Below the pieces are notes generated by a model, which was not told the origin of the DNA, did no database searches, and saw nothing but the letters and a program-made list of their open reading frames with translations. The translations under genes were made by a program, and so were the position numbers. Shown one piece after another: positions 45,495 through 54,489 of a stretch of 64,000 nucleotides of DNA; within the stretch, counting starts at the first letter, position 1; every line of letters begins with the position of its first letter. Origin of the DNA: Pirellulales bacterium (GTDB lineage: Bacteria > Planctomycetota > Planctomycetia > Pirellulales > Thermoguttaceae); contig JAFGRD010000097.1 in NCBI GenBank assembly GCA_016935315.1, forward strand, positions 1-64,000, given 5' to 3'.

Positions 45495-46682
45495 ATGCGA
45501 AAAATGCAACTGGCAACGGCCGTCTTGCTGGCCGTGGGGCTGTTGGCCGTCGGGGGTTGCGTGGAGCTGACCGGACAGCGAATCGCCTGGTTCTACGACA
45601 CCGCCGCCGACGAGTTGCAGGTCTTGATTCACTACGACGGGATCCACGATTCGGGTGGCGATCAACACGGCAAGGGCGCCGACCAAATTCCCGAGTTCGT
45701 GGCCGCCGGCGATGTGATGGTCCTGGACTGGCCGTTCCGCTTCCAAATGGCCGACGCGCGTGCGAAGCTCGAGGATGAGAACGCCGATCCGCGAGAGAAG
45801 GCGTGGGCCGGCCTGGTCGCTTCCATCAAGACCCAAACGGTCGGCTACTACCGGGAGCCGGACGGCCGGGTCGGCGCGGCCCAATTGCTGACGATTCCCA
45901 AGGCGACCGATTTCGTGCGCCGCTTGAACGCCTTGATCGACCGTGAGATTCAGAACGCCGGCACGACGGGCGGGGGTTCACGGGCCCGAACCTGGCAGCG
46001 GGTCCGCGAAGCTGCCCAGAACGGCCACGAGTGGGTCCGCCTCGACGGGCAGGCGATTCGCGTGACGATCCCGGTGCATGCGGGCGAATGGGCCGCAACC
46101 AAGGCCGAGTTCCTCGAAGATACTGCCCAACACGTGGCCAAGTCCCTTGCCGACGACGCCAAGCCGGAGCAGCGCCGGGGAATCGCGTTTGCGATTCAGG
46201 CCTTAAGCACCGCCCCGCTCTCGTACGTGGACGAGGGCGAGCAGGTCCAATTCGTTCTGGGCTCTCCAAAGAAGCCCAGCACGCTGCGGATATCGATTCG
46301 CGACGAGTACGAGCCGAGTCTCGAGACCGTCGTGGCCGAGTCGGTTAAAACCGATTTGGATGGCCGGCTGGCCGATGTTCTGCTCGAAGAAAACGCGAAG
46401 CCGTCGGGACCGCTTGCCGCGGTCTTGAACTGGGGACCGCCCGAGGAACAGGTTCGCGCTCTGGTAGCCGCTGCCGAAAGCGGCGACTCGGCACGCCAGG
46501 CGGCCGCGATGAAGCGGCTCGAGGCGTGGGGAGCCAAGTGGAATCGCGAGCGGGGCGTGCCGGAGGCCATCGAGACGACGGCCAATCGGGACGAGGCGTT
46601 GGCCGCATGGAGGGCGTGGTACGAGACCATGCGTCCGGACACCGCTCCGCGTCACAACGAAGCGGAGAAGCCTGACGAGTGA
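45495..46682 (+). CDS. Lipoprotein of unknown function
   Basis: The 395-residue protein has a lipoprotein signal (LLAVGLLAVGGC, Cys22). The mature part contains no family I recognise. It mixes helical stretches (DPREKAWAGLVASIKTQ) with a central segment (ALSTAPLSYVDEGEQVQFVLG) that looks beta-rich. GCAGGAGA lies upstream of the ATG at 45495. It follows the 980-residue secreted protein in the same direction and may work with it at the envelope. Confidence 0.78.
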   Translation: MRKMQLATAVLLAVGLLAVGGCVELTGQRIAWFYDTAADELQVLIHYDGIHDSGGDQHGKGADQIPEFVAAGDVMVLDWPFRFQMADARAKLEDENADPREKAWAGLVASIKTQTVGYYREPDGRVGAAQLLTIPKATDFVRRLNALIDREIQNAGTTGGGSRARTWQRVREAAQNGHEWVRLDGQAIRVTIPVHAGEWAATKAEFLEDTAQHVAKSLADDAKPEQRRGIAFAIQALSTAPLSYVDEGEQVQFVLGSPKKPSTLRISIRDEYEPSLETVVAESVKTDLDGRLADVLLEENAKPSGPLAAVLNWGPPEEQVRALVAAAESGDSARQAAAMKRLEAWGAKWNRERGVPEAIETTANRDEALAAWRAWYETMRPDTAPRHNEAEKPDE

Positions 46683-46737
46683 GGCCCCGTGTCGAAGGCA
46701 AACGCGGTATCCGCGCAGGAGGAGGGGCGCGCGGCGG

Positions 46738-47799
46738 CTACTCGTTCTTCCACGCAAACTCGACTTCCGGCAGGTCGAGGATGAAATCGGCGCCGAACGC
46801 CGTTGCCGGCGTGTAAAAGCCAGGATACGTGTCGCGATCGAGGACGCGCCCCAGCGATGCCAGCGCGGTGGCGACGGTGAGTCGATAGCCGCCAGGCGTC
46901 TCAAGCGTGGCTTCGACCGCGTCGCCTTGCCGGTTCGAGACGCGGCCCCAGAATGACGCCCGGTCGGCTTGGCTCGCTTCAGGCGAGGGTCCGCCCGGAC
47001 GACGCAGGACGACGTGGCGGAGAAACGCTTTAACCGGCCAGAACCCGAGCAAACGCAACGCCCAACGCATCCCGCGGACCCGTTCGATCAGCCTTCCCGG
47101 CACGGCCATGTAGACCTCGATATTCGGAATTCCGGTGGTGTGCCACGCGGAGGACACGTCGCCCCAGGGGACCGTCATGGCCGCCCGTGGGCCGCCGCGA
47201 AACGGAATCTCCATCGATTTCCAGGCGACGGGGACGGTGGTGACTTGGCCGTCGATCCGCACGCGCCCACCGCGCGGCAGGCCTTCGAGCACCGTGCGGG
47301 CCGTGCCGCGGCTGACCCGGGTCAGCCCCGTGAAGGCAAGCTGCAGGCTGGTGGCGTCGGGCATCCGCCGGGCCAGCATGGCGGCCAGGCAGTCGCTGGG
47401 GACTACGTCGAACCCGACGGCCGGAATCAGGCTGATCCGCGCGCGTGTTGCCCGATCATGGCGCGCGGCGGCGGCCTCGATGACGTCGATCTCGCCGGTG
47501 ATGTCCAGGTAGTGGGTCCCGGCGGCCAGGCAGGCGTCCATCATCGGCTCGCCGGTGGTCGAAAACGGGCCGGCACAGTGCAGCACGGCCGAAAGCGCCA
47601 TCAAATGCTCGGCGATCCCTTCGGTTGTCGTCAGCCGAAAGGCGCGGGCCGGGCAATCCAACTCGGCGGCCAAGGCCTCGACGGCGCGACGGTTGCGTCC
47701 GGCCAGAATCGGGTGCATTCCCCGGGCAATGGCCTCTCGAGTAATCCATCGACCGGTATAGCCGTTGGCCCCGTAGATCATCCATGCCGGTCGGCCCAT
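46738..47799 (-). CDS. Saccharopine-dehydrogenase-like / trans-acting enoyl-reductase-family protein
   Basis: The 353-residue protein starts with a Rossmann motif (YGANGYTGRWI) and keeps HCAGPFSTTGEPMMDACL and THYLDITGEIDVIE, typical of the saccharopine-dehydrogenase-like family that includes mycobacterial trans-acting enoyl reductases. It is a cytoplasmic NAD(P)-dependent oxidoreductase; the substrate could be a lipid or polyketide intermediate, but nothing nearby decides it. It lies 58 bp after the WecA-type transferase and might be the last gene of the polysaccharide cluster, or independent. Confidence 0.84.
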   Translation of the reverse strand: MGRPAWMIYGANGYTGRWITREAIARGMHPILAGRNRRAVEALAAELDCPARAFRLTTTEGIAEHLMALSAVLHCAGPFSTTGEPMMDACLAAGTHYLDITGEIDVIEAAAARHDRATRARISLIPAVGFDVVPSDCLAAMLARRMPDATSLQLAFTGLTRVSRGTARTVLEGLPRGGRVRIDGQVTTVPVAWKSMEIPFRGGPRAAMTVPWGDVSSAWHTTGIPNIEVYMAVPGRLIERVRGMRWALRLLGFWPVKAFLRHVVLRRPGGPSPEASQADRASFWGRVSNRQGDAVEATLETPGGYRLTVATALASLGRVLDRDTYPGFYTPATAFGADFILDLPEVEFAWKNE

Positions 47800-47857
47800 A
47801 CTCCCGTTCCTTCAATCCGGTCAGACCCGCCAATGCGTTGAGCGGAAGAGGCAAGTC

Positions 47858-49063
47858 CTAAGCCGCCTTCGCAGCTTCTTCGGAAGACCCTTTGGCCTGG
47901 ATGACCGGCAACGGGCGAGGCCAGGTCTCCGTCTTATCGGCATGGTGCGGGATCGTCGCCTGGGGCGGCGATGCGGTCATACCAGGCTCCGCCGACCGCC
48001 GGCCGAGTTGCGCGACCCCTTGGGCGACGAAGCGTTTTAGCAGCCTCCATTCTTCGTGCCCCAGCAGCCGCCTGTTGACCGCCCAGATGGTGAGCGTCGC
48101 CAGAATGCCCCACGCCCAGAGTTCGTGGCCCGAGTAGGCCACCAGGCCGGCTGCCGTCCCCGAGATCAGGCAAAAAGCGCCCAGCAGCCCGAGGGTTGTC
48201 CAAATGTTGACCCCGCGGTCCAGCAATCGATGGTGTACGTGGCCTCGATCGGCCACCATCAGGCCCTGGCCGTTGAGCGCGCGGCGGAGCACAGCCAGAC
48301 CTGTATCGAGCAGAGGGACGAACAACAGGGACGCCGCGATGGTGACGTTGGACGTCCTCGGGCCAGCCAGCGACACTTGCAGTGCCAGCACGGAGACGGC
48401 CAGTCCGATGACCATGCTACCACAGTCACCCAGGTAGATTCGGGCAGGCGGCAGATTGTAGACAAGGAATCCGGCCAGCGCGCCCGCCAGGGCCATGGCC
48501 AGCAGCCTCGTTTCGGGCACACCGTGGAACAGCGAAATCACGGCCACGGCGAGCGAGATGGCGATTCCAACGGTCGATGCCAGGCCGTCCATGCCGTCGA
48601 CGAGGTTCAAGGCGTTGATGCCGAGGACCAGCCAGCCCATGGTGAAGAGAATGCCCATCCACCCCAGTTCGAAGCCATAGCCCAACAGGGTGATCCGCTC
48701 AACGTAGTATCCCGCGAGGACAATGGGCAACGTGCAGATGACCTGTCCGAGGAGTTTCCAGCGCGCCCGCAACTCGTGGCAATCGTCGTAGCACCCGAGC
48801 ACGCAGAGCATGCCGGTGGACAATCCCAGCGCGGTCAGGAGCATCACGGTGTAGAGGGTGCCCGGCACAATGCGATAGGATGCCGCGACGCCGAGGAGCA
48901 CGGCCAGATAGACGGCGCCTCCGCCCCAGAGCGCGGTCGGCTTCGCGTGGAGTCGGCGATCGCCGTCGGGTCGGCTCACCGCGTCGAAACGCCACGCCAG
49001 CACTCTGGCCAGAGGCGTCAACAACAGACTTCCAGCGATCGCAATTGCCACTACCAGCGCCAT
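47858..49063 (-). CDS. WecA/MraY-type polyprenyl-phosphate sugar-1-phosphate transferase
   Basis: The 401-residue integral membrane protein has about ten to eleven spans and the family motifs NALNLVDGMDGLAS, YLGDCGSM and the cytoplasmic DRGHVHHRLLDRG (HxHH-like). It loads a sugar-1-phosphate (often GlcNAc-1-P) onto undecaprenyl phosphate, the first step of a lipid-linked glycan. The Pro/Ala-rich C-terminal tail (about 360-401) is outside the fold. I chose the ATG at 49063 because it starts the first span (ALVVAIAIAGSLLLTPL). It is the initiating enzyme of the cluster to its right and lies 193 bp after the deacetylase. Confidence 0.93.
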   Translation of the reverse strand: MALVVAIAIAGSLLLTPLARVLAWRFDAVSRPDGDRRLHAKPTALWGGGAVYLAVLLGVAASYRIVPGTLYTVMLLTALGLSTGMLCVLGCYDDCHELRARWKLLGQVICTLPIVLAGYYVERITLLGYGFELGWMGILFTMGWLVLGINALNLVDGMDGLASTVGIAISLAVAVISLFHGVPETRLLAMALAGALAGFLVYNLPPARIYLGDCGSMVIGLAVSVLALQVSLAGPRTSNVTIAASLLFVPLLDTGLAVLRRALNGQGLMVADRGHVHHRLLDRGVNIWTTLGLLGAFCLISGTAAGLVAYSGHELWAWGILATLTIWAVNRRLLGHEEWRLLKRFVAQGVAQLGRRSAEPGMTASPPQATIPHHADKTETWPRPLPVIQAKGSSEEAAKAA

Positions 49064-49256
49064 GGATGACTCCTTGGTACTGGGGCAATACGTAGCATCG
49101 GAATCCCCTGTGGGCCTGTCAAACAAACAAGGTGGCATCGCCGCAGGCACCCCGCGGGTCTGCACTCCGAGAACGTGTTCTGAGAAGAGGTGGGGGAGTT
49201 TACCGGCAACGCGACGCCGAGGCAAGGCCAGCTTGCCGAGCGGCGGCGATCCGTAA

Positions 49257-50162
49257 TCAGGCAACCTCTCTATGTGAAACGGGAACCTCGGGGACGGCTT
49301 CTCCGGCAATCTCGGCCGGCGCGAGTTGCTGCTCCGCCACGAGTCCCCTCATGGTAACGAACTGGTGATTCCGGCAGAGCCACCGGAGCTTGGATCGGGT
49401 GCTCTTGAGGTTCACATAGCACTTGAAACGTCGGAGCGGGCTCAGCGGCAGCCGGGGGTGGTTCAGATCCATTTCGCGGGGGTGGATGTAGACGATCAAC
49501 GGCCGACCAGCTTTGTGCAGTCGGCTCATGCCCCACTGCATCAGCGGCTTCGGGGCCAGCCTCAGGTAGCCGCCGCCGAATAGACTCCACCTGCGCCCGA
49601 GGATTTCGATAACCGACATGGGGACTTCCGGCAGCACACCGTATCGCGTCTGAATCCGGTAGGGGCCCATCGGGGAATCGACCATCCCACCGTGTCCGCG
49701 AGAAGTGGGGAAGACGCTGGAGTCGTATCGATGGCCGGCTCCCTTGATGACGTCGAAGGCCCAAGAGGCTTCTTTGGTGATGCCGAACCCGGGTGCCCGG
49801 AAACCTTCGACCTCTTCGCCGATAATGTATTCCAGAATGTGCTTGGCACGCACGATATCGCGTTGGAAAGCGACGGGGCCCACCTTGTAAGCCAGCACGT
49901 GACCGTAACCGTGGCTGGCAATTTCATGCCCCAGGTCTCGGCACCTGCGCACCAGAGCGGGAAAACGCTCGGCCATCCAACCCAGCCAGAAGAAGGTGGC
50001 TTTGGTCCCGGTCTCTTCCAGCAACGCAAGGACTTGTTCCATGCTGCGTTGGGCCCGCAGGGGCAACGTCGACCACTGCTCGATGTTGGGCACGGCCGGG
50101 CTGTCCAGAATGTGGAACCAGTCCTCGACGTCGACCGAAAGGACATTGCGAGACGTGTTCAT
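49257..50162 (-). CDS. XrtA-type polysaccharide deacetylase (DUF3473 layout)
   Basis: The 301-residue protein starts LSVDVEDWFHIL, the NodB motif 1 of the exosortase-linked deacetylases. It has HEIASHGYGHV (metal His pair), GFRAPGFGIT and the late VYIHPREMD segment. It removes acetyl groups from an amino sugar of an exopolysaccharide. The absence of a signal peptide suggests cytoplasmic or membrane-associated action, as in this subfamily. It is 25 bp after the formyltransferase gene, inside the cluster. An exosortase link is inferred from the two PEP-CTERM genes at 22-26 kb. Confidence 0.9.
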   Translation of the reverse strand: MNTSRNVLSVDVEDWFHILDSPAVPNIEQWSTLPLRAQRSMEQVLALLEETGTKATFFWLGWMAERFPALVRRCRDLGHEIASHGYGHVLAYKVGPVAFQRDIVRAKHILEYIIGEEVEGFRAPGFGITKEASWAFDVIKGAGHRYDSSVFPTSRGHGGMVDSPMGPYRIQTRYGVLPEVPMSVIEILGRRWSLFGGGYLRLAPKPLMQWGMSRLHKAGRPLIVYIHPREMDLNHPRLPLSPLRRFKCYVNLKSTRSKLRWLCRNHQFVTMRGLVAEQQLAPAEIAGEAVPEVPVSHREVA

Positions 50163-50187
50163 GGGTTACGCTCGTGGAAGCTGCGGA

Positions 50188-50970
50188 TCAGAAGAAACGT
50201 CGCCCGGCGGCCAGGAACTCTCTCTGGTCGCAGACAGTCGGAAAAGAGAAATAGGTGGCCTCCTCCTGCCGATTCGGCTTGCGCTGCACGGTACCGTCCT
50301 TCAATTGCTGGATCGCCTCGAGCAAAGCCTCGACACCGGCGGCCTTCGTTTTGCGGACCAGCGAATCCCAGGTGTCGTTCCGGGCGATCTCCACTTCTTT
50401 TTGCACGAGGATGGCACCGTCGTCGAGCTTTGCTCCCAGGTCGTGCACGCTGACGGCGGTGGTCGTTTCCCCGTTGCGCAAGGCCCAGAAAGTGGGCATC
50501 AAGCCGCGATACTTCGGCAAGGGCGCGCCGTGCACGTTGATGCATCCCTGGGGGATCCGGTCGCGGATCTTCTTGCCGATGATTTGGGGACAACTGATGG
50601 AAATCAGCAGATCCGGCCGGTAGTGGTCCAGCAGTTGCAGGAAACTCTCGTCTCTGACCTTGCCGACCCGGTGATAGGGAATCGCAAAGGCGTCGGCCAC
50701 CTGCCGGATACTGTAGACCTCACGGTCCGGTCTGGGGCGTGTCAAGCGCGCCAGGAGCCTGGCCCGAGCGACCCTCCAGCCCATCAGCCACGTGCCCTTG
50801 AGCCCGAACAGTCGGAAGTGCTTAAGGAAACCCTTGACGGCTCCCCCGTGCGTGCTCATCGCGGGAGAGGCCACAATGCCGATAATCTCCGGCCCCAGCG
50901 CCCGGCAGAGCGTCGCGAAGGACCGCGGCAGATAGAGGTTTTCTTCTTGTGTCAGAATGATGATTCTCAT
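50188..50970 (-). CDS. Formyltransferase-family protein (amino-sugar N-formylation candidate)
   Basis: The 260-residue protein has the methionyl-tRNA-formyltransferase fold. The catalytic Asn and His are in INVHGAPLPKYRG, and a later Asp lies in LDDGAILVQ. Sugar N-formyltransferases of lipid-linked glycans share this fold; the cluster position makes an amino-sugar substrate more likely than Met-tRNA. ATG 50970 gives RIIILTQEENL; the frame extends further upstream without better support. It lies 28 bp after the WecG-like gene. Confidence 0.84.
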   Translation of the reverse strand: MRIIILTQEENLYLPRSFATLCRALGPEIIGIVASPAMSTHGGAVKGFLKHFRLFGLKGTWLMGWRVARARLLARLTRPRPDREVYSIRQVADAFAIPYHRVGKVRDESFLQLLDHYRPDLLISISCPQIIGKKIRDRIPQGCINVHGAPLPKYRGLMPTFWALRNGETTTAVSVHDLGAKLDDGAILVQKEVEIARNDTWDSLVRKTKAAGVEALLEAIQQLKDGTVQRKPNRQEEATYFSFPTVCDQREFLAAGRRFF

Positions 50971-50998
50971 TGCCTGGGCAACTCCAAGGGGCTCGGCG

Positions 50999-51748
50999 TT
51001 ATGTACGCATGAGCATTCTTGCCCCGATGACTTGCAGCATGAAGACCGGGTAGCAGATCTGCCGCTTCCACCGCTTCGGCTCCTTGGCCAACCGGTAGAG
51101 GAATTCGGTTCCCGTCTTTCGGAAGACTTTGGGGGCCCACTCGACACGCCCGCTGACCACGTCGAGCGTCCCTCCCACGCTCATGCAGAACGGTGTCTCG
51201 AGTGCTTCCCGATGGCGCGCGATCCAGATTTCCTGCCTCGGTGACCCCATGGCGACGAACAGCATATCGGCCCCGCTTTCGTTGATCTGGTGCACCATGG
51301 CCTCGTCGTCGTCAAAAAAGCCGTCGTGCCTGCCCGCAATCTGCAACTGGGGATGCATCTGCAGCAGCCTTCGGTAGGCACCTTCGTTGGATTCCGCCGA
51401 CGCTCCCAGCAAGAAGACACTCAGGCCGCGTTGCGCCGCCCGGGCCGTCAACTCAAAGAACAACTGGACTCCCGTCACTCTGCGGACTTTTCTGCCGTAG
51501 AGGATTCGAGCAGCGATCGCGACCCCCACGCCATCGCAGATATGGAAATCGGCCGCATGAATTAGGCCCTTCAGCCCGGCGTCCAGCCGGGCTCGGTAGA
51601 CCTTTTCCGGATTGATCGCCACGCAAAACGTCTTCTTCCGACGCCGGATCCGCTCGATGACACAGTCGACCGCGTGGTCGTACGACCGGAAAACCGTGAT
51701 GGGAATGCCCAGGATGCTCAGCTTTTCCACGGGACTCGTTACCTCCAT
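50999..51748 (-). CDS. WecG/TagA/CpsF-family glycosyltransferase
   Basis: The 249-residue protein shows the family layout: CVAINPEKVYRAR, ICDGVGVAIAARI, RVTGVQLFFEL, FLLGAS, FVAMGSPRQEIWI and a late SVGGTLDVVSGRVEWAPK. These enzymes add the second sugar (often ManNAc type) to a polyprenyl-linked glycan, following a WecA-type enzyme such as the one at 47858. The ATG at 51748 was chosen. The frame continues upstream antisense-like through asnB, but that part is not coding. Confidence 0.92.
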   Translation of the reverse strand: MEVTSPVEKLSILGIPITVFRSYDHAVDCVIERIRRRKKTFCVAINPEKVYRARLDAGLKGLIHAADFHICDGVGVAIAARILYGRKVRRVTGVQLFFELTARAAQRGLSVFLLGASAESNEGAYRRLLQMHPQLQIAGRHDGFFDDDEAMVHQINESGADMLFVAMGSPRQEIWIARHREALETPFCMSVGGTLDVVSGRVEWAPKVFRKTGTEFLYRLAKEPKRWKRQICYPVFMLQVIGARMLMRT

Positions 51749-51765
51749 GTTCCTCGTCCTCCAGG

Positions 51766-53598
51766 CTATGTGAACATTTCTTCCATCCAGCAGCAGATGG
51801 CCAACAGAAGAAAGAGGTGCCTTTCCCGGTTGTGGCCGCCTGCGTGCTTGCGGAGCACCTTCTCCACTTCGGCCAGATCGAAGAAGCACGAGAATCGGGA
51901 ACTCTTGTCCAAGAGAATCTCGCGCAGACCGTTGCCGTTTCGGAACCAGGCGGTCGTGGGCGACTGGAACCCTTTCTTCTTTCTCCTGACGATGGATTCG
52001 GGCAGCATGCTGCGGGCGTAATCCTTGTGGATCACCTTCCCACGCCCCAGTTGGACGCGGTACTTGGCCGGCAACGACTCGACAAATCGCACCAACTCCA
52101 GGTCCAGGATCGGCACGCGGCACTCCAGCGAGTGATGCATGGTGACCTTGTCCGTATACAGCAGCAGATCGTCGGCCAGATTCATCCGCAGATCGATCGA
52201 CATCATGCTCTCGACGCTGTGCCTCCGCCTCCGGCAATCCAGCAAATCGTAGAAGTAGCGGAGCCGCGCGAGCGACCTGCGGTCGTGGCAGCCAATCAGA
52301 CCGCGGATCTCCGCATCGGAGAACACGGAGTAGACGCTCAGGAACCGCTCGGAATCGAATCGCTCGCCCAGACTGGACAGGCCCCGAACGATGCGATCGT
52401 TTTTCACCCCAACCAGGCTCGCCAAGGGGCCGGCCAGCCGCAGCAGCGGCGAGGGTAAGAATCGCTGGTACAACTCTCCCTGGTACCGTCCATAGCCGCC
52501 CAGCGGTTCGTCGGCCCCCTGGCCGGTCAGCACAACCTTCACCTCGCTGGCAGCCAACTCCGCAAGATAGTGCATCGGAATCAGCGAGGTCGTGGCCAGC
52601 GGCTCCTCGACGATCGAGACGCACTTCCTCACGGATCCCAGAAAATCGTCAAAGCCGATACGCGTGACGCGATGTTCCAGGCCGAGTCGGTCGGCCGTGT
52701 CGCGGGCATCCTCGGTCTCGTCGGCCTGATCCCGATCCGTGAAGCCCACGGTGAAGGCTTTCAGCCGACCGTGGCAATGGCGCTGGGCGATCGACGCCAC
52801 CAACGCGGAATCGACTCCCCCGCTCAACAGCACGCCCACCTCGACGTCCGACATCAACTGCCGCCGAACGGCGCTCTCGAACAGCCGCCCGTACTCCTCC
52901 AAGGCTTCGCCATACTCGCAGTGCGAATACTCGGGTGCCACGGCGGCGTAGGGCTCCTCCGACGTGGAGAGATCGCCGCTCGCCAGATCGATCTCGACCA
53001 GATGACCCGGGCGGACCTTCTTCATTCCCTGAAACAGCGTGTCCGGCGCGGGCAAATACCGCAGGCGAAGCAGTTCCGCAAGACTTGCCGGGTCGAGCGT
53101 CGCGCGGACAAGGCGCAACATCGGTTTCAGCTCGGACGAGAACACGAATGTCCCGGCGCCTTGCCAGTAGTAGAGCGGTTTCACGCCGAAAGGGTCTCGG
53201 GCCAGGACAAGCGTACCGCGGACGGAGTCGACGAAGGCCAGGGCGAAGATGCCGTTGAACCGTGCGACGGCGTCCGTGCCCTGGCATGCCATCGCGTTGA
53301 GGATGGTTTCCGTGTCGGAATGGCCCCGAAACGGCACATCCGGCAACTGGCGTCTCAACTCCTGATGATTGTACACCTCGCCGTTGAAAACGAGCGAGTA
53401 CCGCCCACAGGTCGTCTGCATGGGCTGGTGCCCGGCCTCCGAGAGATCGACAATGGCCAGACGGCGGTGTCCCAGCGTGACCCGATGCCCGCCGACGGTC
53501 ACCTCGACGATGCCGTGATCGTCCGGACCGCGGTGGCGGATCAGATCGAGCGTTGGTTCGTCGAGAGGCAGATCGATGGTACCGAGGATGCCGCACAT
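51766..53598 (-). CDS. asnB: Asparagine synthase (glutamine-hydrolysing), cluster-associated
   Basis: The 610-residue protein starts MCGILG, exposing the catalytic Cys2 of the glutaminase domain. RGPDDHG, FNGEVYNHQEL and HSDTETIL follow. The synthetase domain has the PP-loop LLSGGVDSALVAS. It amidates a carboxylate using glutamine nitrogen and ATP. In surface-glycan clusters such AsnB proteins often amidate uronic acids rather than make asparagine, which fits here but is inference. It lies between the methyltransferase (7 bp gap) and WecG (17 bp gap). Confidence 0.92.
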   Translation of the reverse strand: MCGILGTIDLPLDEPTLDLIRHRGPDDHGIVEVTVGGHRVTLGHRRLAIVDLSEAGHQPMQTTCGRYSLVFNGEVYNHQELRRQLPDVPFRGHSDTETILNAMACQGTDAVARFNGIFALAFVDSVRGTLVLARDPFGVKPLYYWQGAGTFVFSSELKPMLRLVRATLDPASLAELLRLRYLPAPDTLFQGMKKVRPGHLVEIDLASGDLSTSEEPYAAVAPEYSHCEYGEALEEYGRLFESAVRRQLMSDVEVGVLLSGGVDSALVASIAQRHCHGRLKAFTVGFTDRDQADETEDARDTADRLGLEHRVTRIGFDDFLGSVRKCVSIVEEPLATTSLIPMHYLAELAASEVKVVLTGQGADEPLGGYGRYQGELYQRFLPSPLLRLAGPLASLVGVKNDRIVRGLSSLGERFDSERFLSVYSVFSDAEIRGLIGCHDRRSLARLRYFYDLLDCRRRRHSVESMMSIDLRMNLADDLLLYTDKVTMHHSLECRVPILDLELVRFVESLPAKYRVQLGRGKVIHKDYARSMLPESIVRRKKKGFQSPTTAWFRNGNGLREILLDKSSRFSCFFDLAEVEKVLRKHAGGHNRERHLFLLLAICCWMEEMFT

Positions 53599-53605
53599 GT
53601 CAGGC

Positions 53606-54460
53606 TCAACCCGTCGTGCCCTTGGTTGCCAGGGGTTTCTCCATGATCACAATCACACCGCTTGCCGTATTGGTGCGCATGTTCTCCCGGCTGGCGGGGA
53701 ATTCGTTGTAGGTGAGATAGCGCCGCGCGAAATGCGGCTGTGCCCAGCGGTAAAGCGTCCGAATCAGTCGCGGTGGCTTCTGAAAGAGGTTTTCGAAGCA
53801 CTGGAAGCCATAATCGCCAAAGAAGACTCGCTGTCGTTCACGCAATCCCGAGGGATGGATCACGCGCTGATCGAGGCTCTTCAGATCGTAGTGCCGCTGG
53901 TAGAAGACCGGTTCGCCCTGGTAGCGGTCGCCGTAGACGTTCTTGCCCACGTAGAACTCCCGGAAATGCCCCTCGTTCACCGGCGTCGTCAGGATGTAGA
54001 CCCCTCCGGGCCGCAGCAGTCTGGCCGAGGCCCGCATGGCTTCGACGTCCAGATGGCCCTCGAAATGCTCGACCACGGAGATGTTGGTGATCACGTCGAA
54101 GGATTCGGCGGGCAGAGCCGTCGCCAAGAAGTCTTCCCGGATCACCCGAAACCGATCCTTGTACGGTTTTCCCCTCATGACCTTCTGGGCATGGCGGTGC
54201 TGCCAGTCGACCCAGTCGCACTTGTCCACGCAGGAGACGTCCCAGTTGGAGTGGCGAAGCAGGAACGTGGGAAGCGGCGAGTCGCCGCCGGAGCCGATGT
54301 CGAGGTGTTTCAGTCGTTGCCCGAACCGGCCTTGCAGTTGCTGAACGATGAAGGGAATCTCGGCGCATCGCTCGTAGGCCAGACCCTTGATCCGATGACG
54401 CAGGCCGAGCCGCTGGTCGTGCTTGCGGATTTCCCTCAGAACGGCACCGTCGATTCTCAT
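53606..54460 (-). CDS. Class I SAM-dependent methyltransferase
   Basis: The 284-residue protein has motif I HLDIGSGGDSPLP, an acidic VDKCD after strand 2, FDVITNISVVEHFEG and LRPGGVYILTTP. It transfers methyl groups from S-adenosylmethionine, here probably to a sugar of the surface glycan by position. The ATG at 54460 with an upstream GGGAG on the minus strand is preferred to an earlier ATG at 54493. It is 29 bp after the unknown gene at 54490 and 7 bp before asnB. Confidence 0.88.
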   Translation of the reverse strand: MRIDGAVLREIRKHDQRLGLRHRIKGLAYERCAEIPFIVQQLQGRFGQRLKHLDIGSGGDSPLPTFLLRHSNWDVSCVDKCDWVDWQHRHAQKVMRGKPYKDRFRVIREDFLATALPAESFDVITNISVVEHFEGHLDVEAMRASARLLRPGGVYILTTPVNEGHFREFYVGKNVYGDRYQGEPVFYQRHYDLKSLDQRVIHPSGLRERQRVFFGDYGFQCFENLFQKPPRLIRTLYRWAQPHFARRYLTYNEFPASRENMRTNTASGVIVIMEKPLATKGTTG

Positions 54461-54489
54461 CCGTTCTTCTCCCGTACTCTGCGGAAGGC

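Noticed and set aside
51749-52624. Minus-strand extension of the WecG-like frame
   Set aside because: It overlaps asnB in another frame on the same strand and shows no family match; the WecG start at 51748 is natural.
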